Assembly: GCA_964242925.1 (NCBI GenBank)
Contig: CAXTBW010000005.1
Coordinates: forward strand, 4,741-68,740
Source of the DNA: LMUY01 sp964242925
Lineage (GTDB): Bacteria; Pseudomonadota; Alphaproteobacteria; Acetobacterales; Acetobacteraceae
Direction: 5' to 3'
Length of the DNA: 64,000 bases
Below are positions 8,399 through 17,161 of the stretch, piece after piece. Position 1 is the first letter of the stretch. Each line of letters begins with the position of its first letter. Under the pieces are notes generated by a model, which made no database searches, had not been told where the DNA came from, and saw only the letters and a list, made by a program, of their open reading frames with translations. Made by a program: the position numbers and the translations under genes.

Positions 8399-9370
8399 TC
8401 ACACGCTCAGCACGATCTTCCCCAAATGCTGGTTCGCCCGCATGTGCGCCTGGGCTTCCACCGCCTGCTCCAGCGGAAACACCTTGTCGATCGGCAAAGC
8501 GAGCTTGCCCGCCTCCAGCGCCTCCCACAAATCCGCGCGCATCAGCCGGTTGATCTCGCGCACCTCCTCCACGCTGCGGGTGCGGAACGTGACGCCGATG
8601 TAGGCGATGCGCCGCGTGGCGTGCAGGTCGAAGTCGAACTCGCCCTTGTTGCCGCCAAGCCGCCCGACGTTGACGATGCGGCCCAGCACGCGCGTCGCCC
8701 GCATGTTGCCGTTCGCCACGCTTGCCGACACCTGGTCCACCACCAGGTCGACGCCCTTGCCGTCCGTCGCCGCCAATACCGCGTCCGGCCAGGCCGGGTC
8801 GCTGGTGTCCACCGCCAGCCCGGCGCCGAACTCCGCCAGCCGCGCCCGCCGACCGGCGTTGGTGGACGTGCCGATCACCAGCCCGGCGCCCAGCAGCCGC
8901 GCGATCTGCAACCCCATCAGGCCCACGCCGGAGCTGGCCCCCTGGATCATCACCGCCTGCCCCGGCTTCATCTGCCCATTCGTGACCAGCGCGTTGTGCA
9001 TGGTCTGCAGGGCGATCGGCAGCGTGGCGGCCTGCTCCCAGCCCATGTTGTTGGCCGGGACCGGGCTGACCCGGCCCCAATCGGTCACCGCATACTCCGC
9101 ATAGCCGCCGCCGCCCGAGCACATCACCCGGTCGCCCTCGCGCACCCCCTGCACGCCGGCGCCCACGCCTGCGACCTCGCCGGCCCACTCCAGCCCGATC
9201 ACCGCGCCCTTGCCGCCCAGCGGCCCATGCGCGTGCCCGGCGGCCATCGCCAGCTCCGCCCTGTTCAACCCGGCGGCGCGCACCCGCACCAACACCTCGC
9301 CCGGTCCGGGCTTCGGCGCCGGCACGTCCTGCAGCTCGAGCCCGTGTTCGCCGACCACCATCGCGCGCAT
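8399..9370 (-). CDS. Zinc-independent MDR / quinone oxidoreductase-like NADPH-dependent reductase
   Basis: A 323-residue medium-chain dehydrogenase/reductase. Seen: the N-terminal GroES-like fold with PGPGEVLVRVRAAGLNRAE, then IQGASSGVGLMGLQIA near residue 143, which is the Rossmann cofactor motif. The Cys/His/Asp zinc ligands of alcohol dehydrogenases and the four-cysteine structural zinc lobe are missing, as expected for the QOR or enoyl-reductase branch. Likely reaction: NADPH-dependent reduction of an alpha,beta-unsaturated carbonyl or quinone. Transcribed divergently from a flavin monooxygenase gene, with 68 bases between starts. Confidence 0.88.
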   Translation of the reverse strand: MRAMVVGEHGLELQDVPAPKPGPGEVLVRVRAAGLNRAELAMAAGHAHGPLGGKGAVIGLEWAGEVAGVGAGVQGVREGDRVMCSGGGGYAEYAVTDWGRVSPVPANNMGWEQAATLPIALQTMHNALVTNGQMKPGQAVMIQGASSGVGLMGLQIARLLGAGLVIGTSTNAGRRARLAEFGAGLAVDTSDPAWPDAVLAATDGKGVDLVVDQVSASVANGNMRATRVLGRIVNVGRLGGNKGEFDFDLHATRRIAYIGVTFRTRSVEEVREINRLMRADLWEALEAGKLALPIDKVFPLEQAVEAQAHMRANQHLGKIVLSV

Positions 9371-9438
9371 CGTTGCATTCCTTCCCTGGAAGTTGGACGT
9401 TCGTGCTGGCGCGGCGGCGAGTCAAACGGAGGCCACCC

Positions 9439-10506
9439 ATGAAGTTCGGCAATTTCATGTTCACCGAAAGCCGCGACCCCGCGCGCGAGGGCGAGGTGCT
9501 GGACGAGGTTCTGGCCGAGGTGCGCCTCACCGAACAGCTGGGCTTCGACACGGTCTGGCTCGGCGAGCACCATTTCGACGGCAGCTGCGCCTACGTGGAC
9601 CCGGTCAGCTTCGCCGCCGCCATCGCCGCCATGACGTCGAGCATCCGAATCGGGCTGGCGGTGGCGCAGATGTCGCTGCACCATCCGATCCGCCTGGCGG
9701 AGCAGCTGTCGCTGATCGACCACATCAGCAAGGGCCGCCTGCTGGTCGGGCTCGGGCGCGGCACCGCCTACAACATCTACGAGTACCAGGGTTTCGGCAT
9801 CGAGGCGGCGGAGGCGCAGGCGCGGTTCGAGGAGGCGACCGCGATCGTGCTGCAGGCGTGGACCAGCGAAGGCCCCTTCCAGCACCACGGCCGGTTCTGG
9901 GACTTGGACGTGCCAGTTCTGCGGCCCCGCCCGTTCACCCGGCCGCATCCGTTCACCATCCACGCGGCCGCCAGCGAGGCGTCGCTGGTCGAGCTGGGCC
10001 GGGCCGGCAAGCCGTTCCTGATGAACGTGCAGAACGCGGAGACCACCCGCGCCCGCATCGCCGCCTGGCGTGGCGCGGCGCAGGCGGCGGGCTTCGGCGC
10101 CGCCCACCTGGCGGCGGCGCTGGAGCAGAGCTGGGTGTGGCGCAACGTGTTCGTGGCGGACACCGACGCCGAGGCGGAGCGGACCGGCCTGGCCGCATTC
10201 ACCGCCATGGGCCAGCACCGGTCCGCGATGCGCAACCGGGTGGCGGCGGAGAAGGGCGTCACCATGGCCAGCCACGGCGGCCACCACGCGGCGGCGAAGA
10301 TCGACCCGCGCCAGGCGTTGATCTTCGGCGCCCCCGCGACCGTGGCGGCCGATTTGGCGGAGATCGAGGCGATGGGCGTGGGCGGCGTGATCTGCGCCTT
10401 CCGCCTCGGCCCGTTGAGCTATGCCGACACCGCCCGCAGCCTGACGCTGTTCGCGGAGGAGGTGGTTCCGCTGCTGGCCCGGCAGCCGCAGCGCCGCGTT
10501 GCCTAA
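9439..10506 (+). CDS. LLM class flavin-dependent oxidoreductase (luciferase-like monooxygenase)
   Basis: A 355-residue bacterial-luciferase-fold enzyme. Seen: MKFGNFMF start, GFDTVWLGEHHFDG near residue 36, RIGLAVAQMSLHHPIRLAEQ near residue 70 and GRLLVGLGRGTAYNIYEYQGFG, all typical of the TIGR-type LLM group using FMNH2 or F420. Proteobacterial context favours FMN. A good ribosome-binding site (CGGAGG) sits 6 bases before the chosen ATG; an upstream in-frame ATG would add 22 residues that do not resemble the family. It is followed by an aminotransferase in the same orientation. Substrate unknown. Confidence 0.9.
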   Translation: MKFGNFMFTESRDPAREGEVLDEVLAEVRLTEQLGFDTVWLGEHHFDGSCAYVDPVSFAAAIAAMTSSIRIGLAVAQMSLHHPIRLAEQLSLIDHISKGRLLVGLGRGTAYNIYEYQGFGIEAAEAQARFEEATAIVLQAWTSEGPFQHHGRFWDLDVPVLRPRPFTRPHPFTIHAAASEASLVELGRAGKPFLMNVQNAETTRARIAAWRGAAQAAGFGAAHLAAALEQSWVWRNVFVADTDAEAERTGLAAFTAMGQHRSAMRNRVAAEKGVTMASHGGHHAAAKIDPRQALIFGAPATVAADLAEIEAMGVGGVICAFRLGPLSYADTARSLTLFAEEVVPLLARQPQRRVA

Positions 10507-10567
10507 GCTTGCCGCTGGCCCGTCGCGGGCGCACCTTAGCCGGTAAATAACCTACTGGGCGAGACAC

Positions 10568-11764
10568 ATGGCATTCAAGAGCGGGCGGCACTTCCTCCAG
10601 ATTCCGGGGCCGAGCAACGTGCCCGACCGGGTGCTGCGAGCCATCGACATGCCCACCATGGACCATCGCGGGCCGGATTTCGCGACACTGGGCCGCACCG
10701 TGCTGGAGGGCTGCCAGGCGGTGTTCCAGACCAGCGGCCCCGTGGTCATCTTCCCCGGCAGCGGCACCGGCGCGTGGGAGGCGGCGATCGTCAACACGCT
10801 GTCCCCCGGCGACAAGGTGGTCATGGTGGAGACCGGGCAGTTCGCGACGCTGTGGCGCCAGATGGCGGCGCGGCTGAAGCTGGAGGTGGACTTCATCCCC
10901 GGCGACTGGCGGCACGGCGTGGACGCCGCGGTCATCGAGCAGCACCTGGCCGCCGACACGGCGCACGCCATCAAGGCGGTGATGGTGGTGCACAACGAGA
11001 CGTCGACCGGCGTCACCAGCCGCATCCCGCCCGTGCGCGAGGCGATGGATCGCACCGGCCACCCGGCGCTGCTGATGGTGGACGTCATCTCCTCGCTGGG
11101 CTCGGTCGACTACAAGCATGACGCGTGGGGCGTGGACGTCTCGGTCGCGTGCTCGCAGAAGGGGCTGATGCTGCCGCCGGGCCTGGGTTTCAACGCGGTC
11201 AGCGAGAAGGCGCTGGCGGCATCCAAGACGGGCGGCATGGCGCGGTCCTACTGGGACTGGGCAGAGATGATCGCCTCGAACAAGACCGGGTATTTCCCCT
11301 ACACGCCGTCCACCAACCTGCTTTACGGCCTGCGCGAGGCGCTCGCGATGCTGCAGGAGGAGGGGCTGGAGAACGTGTTCGCCCGCCATCGCCGCCACGC
11401 CGAGGCCACCCGCGCGGCAGTGCGCGCCTGGGGGCTGGAGGTGCTATGCCTCGACCCGCGCGATCACTCGCCCGTGCTGACGACGGTGATGATGCCGGAC
11501 GGGCACGATGCGGATGCGTTCCGGGCGACGGTGCTGGACCGCTACGACATGTCGCTGGGCACGGGCTTGGCGAAGCTGAAGGGCCGCGTGTTCCGCATCG
11601 GCCATCTGGGCAACTTCAACGACCTGGCGCTGATGGGCACGCTGGCCGGCGTCGAGATGGGCCTGCATGACGCCGCCGTGCCGCACCGCCAGGGCGGGGT
11701 CGCCGCCGCGATGGACGTGCTCGCCGGCCGACGCAGCGAGCAGGAAGCCGCCAAAGCCGCTTGA
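10568..11764 (+). CDS. Class V aminotransferase, serine--glyoxylate aminotransferase-like
   Basis: A 398-residue PLP enzyme of fold type I. Seen: the N-terminal IPGPSNVPDRVLRAIDMP and DHRGPDF segments of the serine-glyoxylate/alanine-glyoxylate group, GSGTGAWEAA (phosphate cup), MVDVISSLG near residue 180, and SQKGLMLPPG near residue 200 whose Lys should form the Schiff base. The family transfers the amino group of serine (or alanine) to glyoxylate to give glycine. Close downstream lie an organic-anion transporter and a glycolate-oxidase-like fusion, which fits glyoxylate metabolism, although substrate specificity is not proven by sequence. Confidence 0.9.
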   Translation: MAFKSGRHFLQIPGPSNVPDRVLRAIDMPTMDHRGPDFATLGRTVLEGCQAVFQTSGPVVIFPGSGTGAWEAAIVNTLSPGDKVVMVETGQFATLWRQMAARLKLEVDFIPGDWRHGVDAAVIEQHLAADTAHAIKAVMVVHNETSTGVTSRIPPVREAMDRTGHPALLMVDVISSLGSVDYKHDAWGVDVSVACSQKGLMLPPGLGFNAVSEKALAASKTGGMARSYWDWAEMIASNKTGYFPYTPSTNLLYGLREALAMLQEEGLENVFARHRRHAEATRAAVRAWGLEVLCLDPRDHSPVLTTVMMPDGHDADAFRATVLDRYDMSLGTGLAKLKGRVFRIGHLGNFNDLALMGTLAGVEMGLHDAAVPHRQGGVAAAMDVLAGRRSEQEAAKAA

Positions 11765-11782
11765 GGCCTGGCTGTCTTAAAA

Positions 11783-11879
11783 GCCCTCTTCCTCTGGGAG
11801 AGGGTTGGGTGAGGGGTCCCGCGCACGAAGCCTGCGGCGTCCGTCCCCTCACCCCAACCCTCTCTCAGAAGGAGAGGGA
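11783..11879. repeat. Family A inverted repeat, full copy with imperfect hairpins
   Basis: Left hairpin CCCTCTT/CCTCTGGGAGAGGGTT, then GGGTGAGGGG, a spacer of about 25 bases, CCCCTCACCCC and a right hairpin with CCCTCTCT/GGAGAGGG. It ends 14 bases before the MFS start, between two genes in the same direction, so it could split the transcript or stabilise the upstream mRNA. Confidence 0.85.
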
Positions 11880-11892
11880 GAAGCGATAGGGA

Positions 11893-13176
11893 ATGACCAT
11901 GGCCAACCTGTTCCGGCGGAACGTGAGCACGAACGTCCTGCTGATGCTCTGCGCGATGTATTTCATCACCTACGTCGACCGCGTGAACGTCAGCAGCGCG
12001 GCCGAGTCGCTCAAGCTGGACCTGGGGTTGACCAACACCCAGCTCGGCTTGGCCTTCTCGGTCTTCGGCTACCCCTATCTCATCTTCCAGGTGGTCGGAG
12101 GCTGGTTCGGCGACCGCTTCGGCGCACGCTGGACCCTCACCATCTGCGGCGCCATCTGGGCCCTCGCCACCATGCTCACCGGCGCCGTCAACGGGCTGTA
12201 CGCGCTGCTCGCGGTGCGCGTGCTGCTCGGCTTCGGCGAGGGCGCCACCTTTCCCGTCGCCACCCGCGCCATGGCGACCTGGCTGCCCGGCGGCAAGTCC
12301 GGCTGGGCGCAGGGCATCACCCACGCCTGCGCCCGCATCGGCAACGCCATCACGCCGCCGCTGGTCGTGGCGCTGATCGCCTACTTCAGCTGGCGCGCCT
12401 CCTTCGTGGTGGTGGGCGCCGCCTCCATGCTGTGGGTCATCGCATGGTGCGCCTACTTCCGCGACGACCCGACCAAGCACCCCGGCATCACCCCGGAACA
12501 GCTCGCCGCCTTGCCCCCGCAGCGCGTCCGCGGCGCCGCCAACCCGGTGCCTTGGGGCCCGCTGCTGCGGCGCATGGCGCCCGTCATCTTCGTGTATTTC
12601 TGCTACGGTTGGACGCTGTGGACCTTCCTGTCCTGGGTGCCGCAATTCCTGTTGCACAACTACAACCTCAACCTCAAGAACTCCGCCCTGTTCGCCTCCC
12701 TGGTGTTCACCGGCGGCGTTCTGGGCGACGCCCTAGGGGGCTTCATCAGCGACTGGCTGTTCCGCCGCACCGGCAGCCTCATCGTGGCCCGGCGCAATCT
12801 GGTGATCGTCGGCATGGCGGGCTCGCTGCTCTGCTCCGTGCCCATCCTGTTCAGCGCCGACCCGGTCGTCGCGGCAATCTGCCTGTCGGCCACGTTCTTC
12901 TTCGCGGAGCTCACCATCGGGCCGATGTGGGCCATCCCAATGGACATAGCCCCCGCCCACGCGGGCACCGCCAGCGGGCTGATGAACACCGGGTCCGCCG
13001 TGGCGGCGATCCTGTCGCCGCTGGTGTTCGGCTGGGTGATCGACCAGACGGGAAGCTGGACCCTGCCCTTCCTCGGCACGATGGGCCTGATGCTGATCGG
13101 CCTGGTCGCCGCTTTCGCGATGCGCCCGGACCAGAGCTTCACCCGACCCGTCGACGTGGCGCCGACCTTTGCTTGA
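11893..13176 (+). CDS. MFS transporter, anion:cation symporter (ACS) type
   Basis: A 427-residue major facilitator with about twelve hydrophobic segments. Seen: CAMYFITYVDRVNVSSAAE in the first helix (the ACS-type YxDRxN signature), GGWFGDRFGARW in the loop 2-3 motif, and GFGEGATFPVATRAMATW in helix 4. Relatives carry glucarate, galactarate, phthalate or other organic anions inwards with protons. Its stop overlaps the TTG start of the FAD/Fe-S dehydrogenase by eight bases, so importer and oxidase are probably made together, suggesting uptake of a 2-hydroxy acid. A second ATG two codons in is an equally good start. Confidence 0.9.
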   Translation: MTMANLFRRNVSTNVLLMLCAMYFITYVDRVNVSSAAESLKLDLGLTNTQLGLAFSVFGYPYLIFQVVGGWFGDRFGARWTLTICGAIWALATMLTGAVNGLYALLAVRVLLGFGEGATFPVATRAMATWLPGGKSGWAQGITHACARIGNAITPPLVVALIAYFSWRASFVVVGAASMLWVIAWCAYFRDDPTKHPGITPEQLAALPPQRVRGAANPVPWGPLLRRMAPVIFVYFCYGWTLWTFLSWVPQFLLHNYNLNLKNSALFASLVFTGGVLGDALGGFISDWLFRRTGSLIVARRNLVIVGMAGSLLCSVPILFSADPVVAAICLSATFFFAELTIGPMWAIPMDIAPAHAGTASGLMNTGSAVAAILSPLVFGWVIDQTGSWTLPFLGTMGLMLIGLVAAFAMRPDQSFTRPVDVAPTFA

Positions 13177-16039
13177 CGCGGCGCTCGCCGGCCGGCTGCG
13201 GCGCGAGGTCGAGGGCGCCGTCCTGCTGGGCGCGGCGGATCGCGGGCGCTACTCCACAGATGCGTCGATCTACCAAGTGCAGCCGCTCGCCGTGGTGGTG
13301 CCGCGCACCGTCGCAGACGTGCAGGCCGTGCTGGCCATCGCGCGCGACGGCGGCGTGCCGGTGTTGCCCCGCGGCGGCGGCACCAGCCAGTGCGGCCAGA
13401 CGGTCAACCGCGCGATCGTGCTGGACTGCAGCAAGCACCTTCGGTCCGTCCTAAGCATCGACGGCGCTGTGGCGACGGTGCAGCCCGGCATCGTGCTCGC
13501 CCACCTGAACGCGGCGCTGAAGCCGCACGGCATGTTCTTTCCGGTCGACCCGTCCACCCAGGCGCGCTGCACCATCGGCGGCATGGCCGCAAACAATTCG
13601 TGCGGCGCCAAGTCCATCCGCTACGGCCTGATGGCGGACAACGTGCGCGCGATCGACGCCATCCTGGCCGACGGCACGCCGCACCGCTTCGGCGCCCTGC
13701 CGGACAATCTGGGCGAGATGCCGCCCGCCATCGCCGCGCTGGTGCAGCGACTGCGGGCGCTGGGCGCTGCGGAGGCGGACGAGATCGCCGCGCGCTTTCC
13801 GCACCAGTTGCGCCGGGTCGGCGGCTACAACATCGAGGTGCTGACCCCGCGCGCCCGCCGCGAAGGCCGCGAGAACCTGGCGCGCCTATTGGTCGGCAGC
13901 GAGGGCACGCTCGCCTTCTCCGCCGCGCTCGAGTTGCAGCTGCAGCCGATCCTGCCGCGCAAGATGGTCGGCATCTGCCAGTTCCCGACCTTCCGCGCCG
14001 CCATGGAGGCCAGCCGCCATTTGGTTGCGCTGGACCCGGACGGCGTCGAGCTGGTCGACCGCACCATGATCGACCTCGGGCGCGGCATCGCCATCTACCG
14101 CCGCACCATAGACCGCATGCTGCTGGGCGAGCCGGACAGCCTGCTGCTCGTCGAGTTCCACGGCCACGCGGACGCGCCCCTGCTGCGCAAGCTGGAGGAA
14201 CTCGATGAGGCGATGGCCGACCTCGGCTACCCCGGCGCGGTGGTGCGCGCGACCGACCCGGGGTTCCAGGCTGACATCGCGGAGGTGCGCGAGGCCGGGC
14301 TGAACATCATGATGTCGATGAAGGGCGACGGCAAACCCGTCTCGTTCATCGAGGATTGCGCCGTCGACCTGGCCGACCTGGCGGACTACACCGAGCGGCT
14401 GAACGACGTCTTCACGCGGCACGGCACCAAGGGCACTTGGTACGCCCACGCCAGCGTCGGCTGCCTGCACGTGCGCCCCGTGCTGAACATGAAGGACCCG
14501 GGCGACGTGCGGACCATGCGCGCCATCGCGGAGGAATGCTTCGCTCTGGTGCGCGAGTACAAGGGCAGTCACAGCGGCGAGCACGGCGACGGCATCGTGC
14601 GGTCCGAGTTCCACGAGAGCATGTTTGGCGCCCGCATCGTCCGCGCGTTCGAGGCGGTGAAGGACGCGTTCGACCCGGCCGCCACGCTCAACCCGGGGCG
14701 CGTGGTGCGCCCGCCGCGCATGGACGACCGCACGCTGTTCCGCTTTGGACCGTCCTACGCCGCGGACCCGGCGTTCACCCCCGTGCTGGACTGGTCGGAA
14801 CAGCCGCAAGCCGCCGCCGGCGGGGCGCGCGCGGGCCTGCTGGCTGCGGTCGAGATGTGCAACAACAACGGCACGTGCCGCAAGTTCGACGCCGGCGTGA
14901 TGTGTCCGTCGTACCGCATCACCCGCGACGAGACGCACCTCACCCGCGGCCGCGCCAACACGCTGCGGCTGGCGCTGACCGGCCAATTGGGGCCGGACGC
15001 GATGGCCGGCGACGACGTGGCGGACGCGATGGCGCTGTGCGTGTCGTGCAAGGCGTGCCGGCGCGAGTGCCCGACCGGCGTGGACATGGCGAAGATGAAG
15101 ATCGAGGCGCTGGCCGCCCGCGCCGCCCGTCACGGAACGGGGTTGCGCGAACGCCTGGTCGCCCACATGCCGCGCTACGCCGGCGCCGCGTCGCGGGTGG
15201 CGCCGCTCGTGAACCTGCGCAACCGCATTCCCGCACTGGCGCGGCTCGGCGAGCGCGTCGCGGGGTTGGCCGCCACGCGCAAGCTGCCGGAATGGCGGCG
15301 CGACCGGTTCCGCGACACGGAGGCTGCTGCACAGGGCGACGTGCTGCTGCTGGCCGATACCTTCAACCGCTACTTCGAGCCGGAGAACCTGCGCGCCGCC
15401 GCGCGTGTGCTGCGCGCCGCCGGGTTCACGCCCACGGTTGCGGGCGATGGCGGCCGCCCGCTGTGCTGCGGCCGCACCTACCTGTCCGCCGGGATGGTGG
15501 ACCGCGCGCGGACGGAGGCGCGGCGCACCCTGGCCGCCTTGGCCGGGGACCGCCCGGTGGTCGGGCTGGAGCCGTCCTGCCTGCTGACCCTGCGCGACGA
15601 GTTCGCATCGCTGCTGCCCGGCGCCGAGAGCCGGGACCTGGCCAGCCGGGCGATGCTGATCGGCGAATTTCTGCAGACGCGCGCGCCCGACCTCGCGCTG
15701 CGGCCGATCGACGCTACGGCGCACGTCCACGGCCACTGCCACCAAAAGGCGTTCGGGGCTTTCCCCGCCGGACTGGCGACGCTTGGGCGCATTCCGGGCC
15801 TGAAGGTGGCGCCGATTACTTCTTCCTGCTGCGGCATGGCCGGCGCGTTCGGCTACGCGGCGGAGAACCAGGACGCGTCCCGCGCGATGGCGGAGGCGGG
15901 CCTGCTGCCGGCGGTGCGGAAGGCCGCGGCGGAAGACCTGATCGTCGCCGACGGAACCAGTTGCCGCCATCAGATCGCCGATCTGGCGGATCGCACGGCG
16001 GTGCATTCGGTCCGGCTGCTCGACCGCGCGCTGGAGTGA
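13169..16039 (+). CDS. FAD-linked oxidase / Fe-S / CCG-domain fusion dehydrogenase (GlcD-GlcF-like)
   Basis: A 956-residue fusion. Order of domains: FAD-binding type 4 domain (about 40-180, with PRGGGTSQCGQT and GGMAANNSCGAKSIRYG), FAD-oxidase C-terminal domain (about 220-510, with HSGEHGDGIVRSEF), two 4Fe-4S motifs (CNNNGTCRKFDAGVMCP near 564, CVSCKACRRECP near 623) and two CCG heterodisulfide-reductase-type modules (LCCGRTY near 765, SSCCGMAGAFG near 886). Such proteins oxidise D-lactate, glycolate or D-2-hydroxyglutarate and pass electrons through the Fe-S clusters to the respiratory chain. The TTG start overlaps the MFS stop; the predicted N-terminus matches the family, supporting it. Confidence 0.9.
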   Translation: MLDAALAGRLRREVEGAVLLGAADRGRYSTDASIYQVQPLAVVVPRTVADVQAVLAIARDGGVPVLPRGGGTSQCGQTVNRAIVLDCSKHLRSVLSIDGAVATVQPGIVLAHLNAALKPHGMFFPVDPSTQARCTIGGMAANNSCGAKSIRYGLMADNVRAIDAILADGTPHRFGALPDNLGEMPPAIAALVQRLRALGAAEADEIAARFPHQLRRVGGYNIEVLTPRARREGRENLARLLVGSEGTLAFSAALELQLQPILPRKMVGICQFPTFRAAMEASRHLVALDPDGVELVDRTMIDLGRGIAIYRRTIDRMLLGEPDSLLLVEFHGHADAPLLRKLEELDEAMADLGYPGAVVRATDPGFQADIAEVREAGLNIMMSMKGDGKPVSFIEDCAVDLADLADYTERLNDVFTRHGTKGTWYAHASVGCLHVRPVLNMKDPGDVRTMRAIAEECFALVREYKGSHSGEHGDGIVRSEFHESMFGARIVRAFEAVKDAFDPAATLNPGRVVRPPRMDDRTLFRFGPSYAADPAFTPVLDWSEQPQAAAGGARAGLLAAVEMCNNNGTCRKFDAGVMCPSYRITRDETHLTRGRANTLRLALTGQLGPDAMAGDDVADAMALCVSCKACRRECPTGVDMAKMKIEALAARAARHGTGLRERLVAHMPRYAGAASRVAPLVNLRNRIPALARLGERVAGLAATRKLPEWRRDRFRDTEAAAQGDVLLLADTFNRYFEPENLRAAARVLRAAGFTPTVAGDGGRPLCCGRTYLSAGMVDRARTEARRTLAALAGDRPVVGLEPSCLLTLRDEFASLLPGAESRDLASRAMLIGEFLQTRAPDLALRPIDATAHVHGHCHQKAFGAFPAGLATLGRIPGLKVAPITSSCCGMAGAFGYAAENQDASRAMAEAGLLPAVRKAAAEDLIVADGTSCRHQIADLADRTAVHSVRLLDRALE

Positions 16040-16050
16040 GCGACCCGGCG

Positions 16051-17082
16051 ATGATCGACATCGCCTACGTGGCCGAAAGCAGCCGCCTGCTCGAAGATTG
16101 CGGTCCCTCGCGGCGGCCCCTTTGGATCGGCCAGTCGCTCGCCTCGCCCGAACGCAACCCGTTTCTACAGTGGGAGACCATGGCGCACGTGCAGCTGCGC
16201 AGCTGGCGGTTGCGCGACGTGGTGCTCGACGGCGCGACGATGCTGCTGCTGCACCAGGGCCGGGTGATCCGGCAGAGCAACTACCATCGCGCGCCTGAGG
16301 AGATCGCAGCCGTCAGCCAACACACGGCGCCGCTCATCGACATCGATGACGATTTGCCGGTGCTTGTCTGCGGCGATGCGTGGTCGCGGAATCACTATCA
16401 TTTCCTCAATCATACCCTGCCGGCCATCGACGCGACTGCCACGCATGCCAAGCTGCGGCTGGCCATGTTGCCGGTGCTGCCGACGCACGAGCGGGCGCTG
16501 TCGCTGCTGGGCCACGCGCGGCATCCACGCACGATGATCGAGCCGGGCCGGCAATATCGCATCGCTCGGGCCGAGTTCTGCAATCTCACGGTGGGCGTCG
16601 CCGACTTCGCGGACTCCAAACTCCTCCAGGCGATGCACGACAGACTCGCCAGCAACGTGCCGGACGATGGCGCGCATGCCGACATGCTGCATGTCAGCCG
16701 CCTCGGCGACAATCACCGTCGCGCCGCCGGGGAGGCGGAACTTGTCGACGGGCTACGCCGCCGCGGCTTCATCATCGCTACCCCGGCGGAAATGAGTCTC
16801 GAGCAGCAGATCGCCGCGTTCCGTCGCGCCCGGCTCGTCGTGGGGCCGCACGGCGCCGGCCTGGCCAACGTCGCCTTCTGCCGGCCGAGCACGGCGATCT
16901 ACGACCTGCTGCCGCAACATTTCATCGACCCCAGCATCCTCAATCTGGCGATCCGCCGCAGCGCGCCGGCCTGGGTCGACGCCTTTCCCGGCGAGGCGGC
17001 GCCGACCAGCCACACGCTCGATTGGACGCTGGATGCGCCAGCGGCGCTGGCGCGGGTGGACGAGATCGCCAGCCGCATCTGA
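16051..17082 (+). CDS. Glycosyltransferase family 61-like (DUF563) protein
   Basis: A 343-residue protein with the GT61 signature: DAWSRNHYHFLNHTLPA near residue 110, ADMLHVSRLGDNHRRAAG near residue 210, and RRARLVVGPHGAGLANVAFC near residue 260, where GPHGAGLAN is the diagnostic segment. Bacterial members are found in capsule and exopolysaccharide loci and are thought to transfer sugars to polysaccharide or lipid acceptors. There is no signal peptide. No other polysaccharide gene is adjacent, so it looks isolated. A GTG at 16036 overlapping the previous stop (GTGA) would add five residues and is a reasonable alternative start. Confidence 0.8.
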   Translation: MIDIAYVAESSRLLEDCGPSRRPLWIGQSLASPERNPFLQWETMAHVQLRSWRLRDVVLDGATMLLLHQGRVIRQSNYHRAPEEIAAVSQHTAPLIDIDDDLPVLVCGDAWSRNHYHFLNHTLPAIDATATHAKLRLAMLPVLPTHERALSLLGHARHPRTMIEPGRQYRIARAEFCNLTVGVADFADSKLLQAMHDRLASNVPDDGAHADMLHVSRLGDNHRRAAGEAELVDGLRRRGFIIATPAEMSLEQQIAAFRRARLVVGPHGAGLANVAFCRPSTAIYDLLPQHFIDPSILNLAIRRSAPAWVDAFPGEAAPTSHTLDWTLDAPAALARVDEIASRI

Positions 17083-17161
17083 CGGCGCGATTGACGCCGG
17101 TCGAGCCTGCCCGCTACGCTTTGTCCGTACAAGGCGCGCCAAAGCGCCCGAGAGGAAAACG

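Noticed and set aside
8182..8553. Small open frames across the family A repeat
   Set aside because: They arise from the hairpin sequence read in several frames and lack ribosome-binding sites.
13886..16006. A 706-codon frame antisense to the FAD/Fe-S dehydrogenase
   Set aside because: No motif, skewed composition, and the sense gene is conserved along the whole region.
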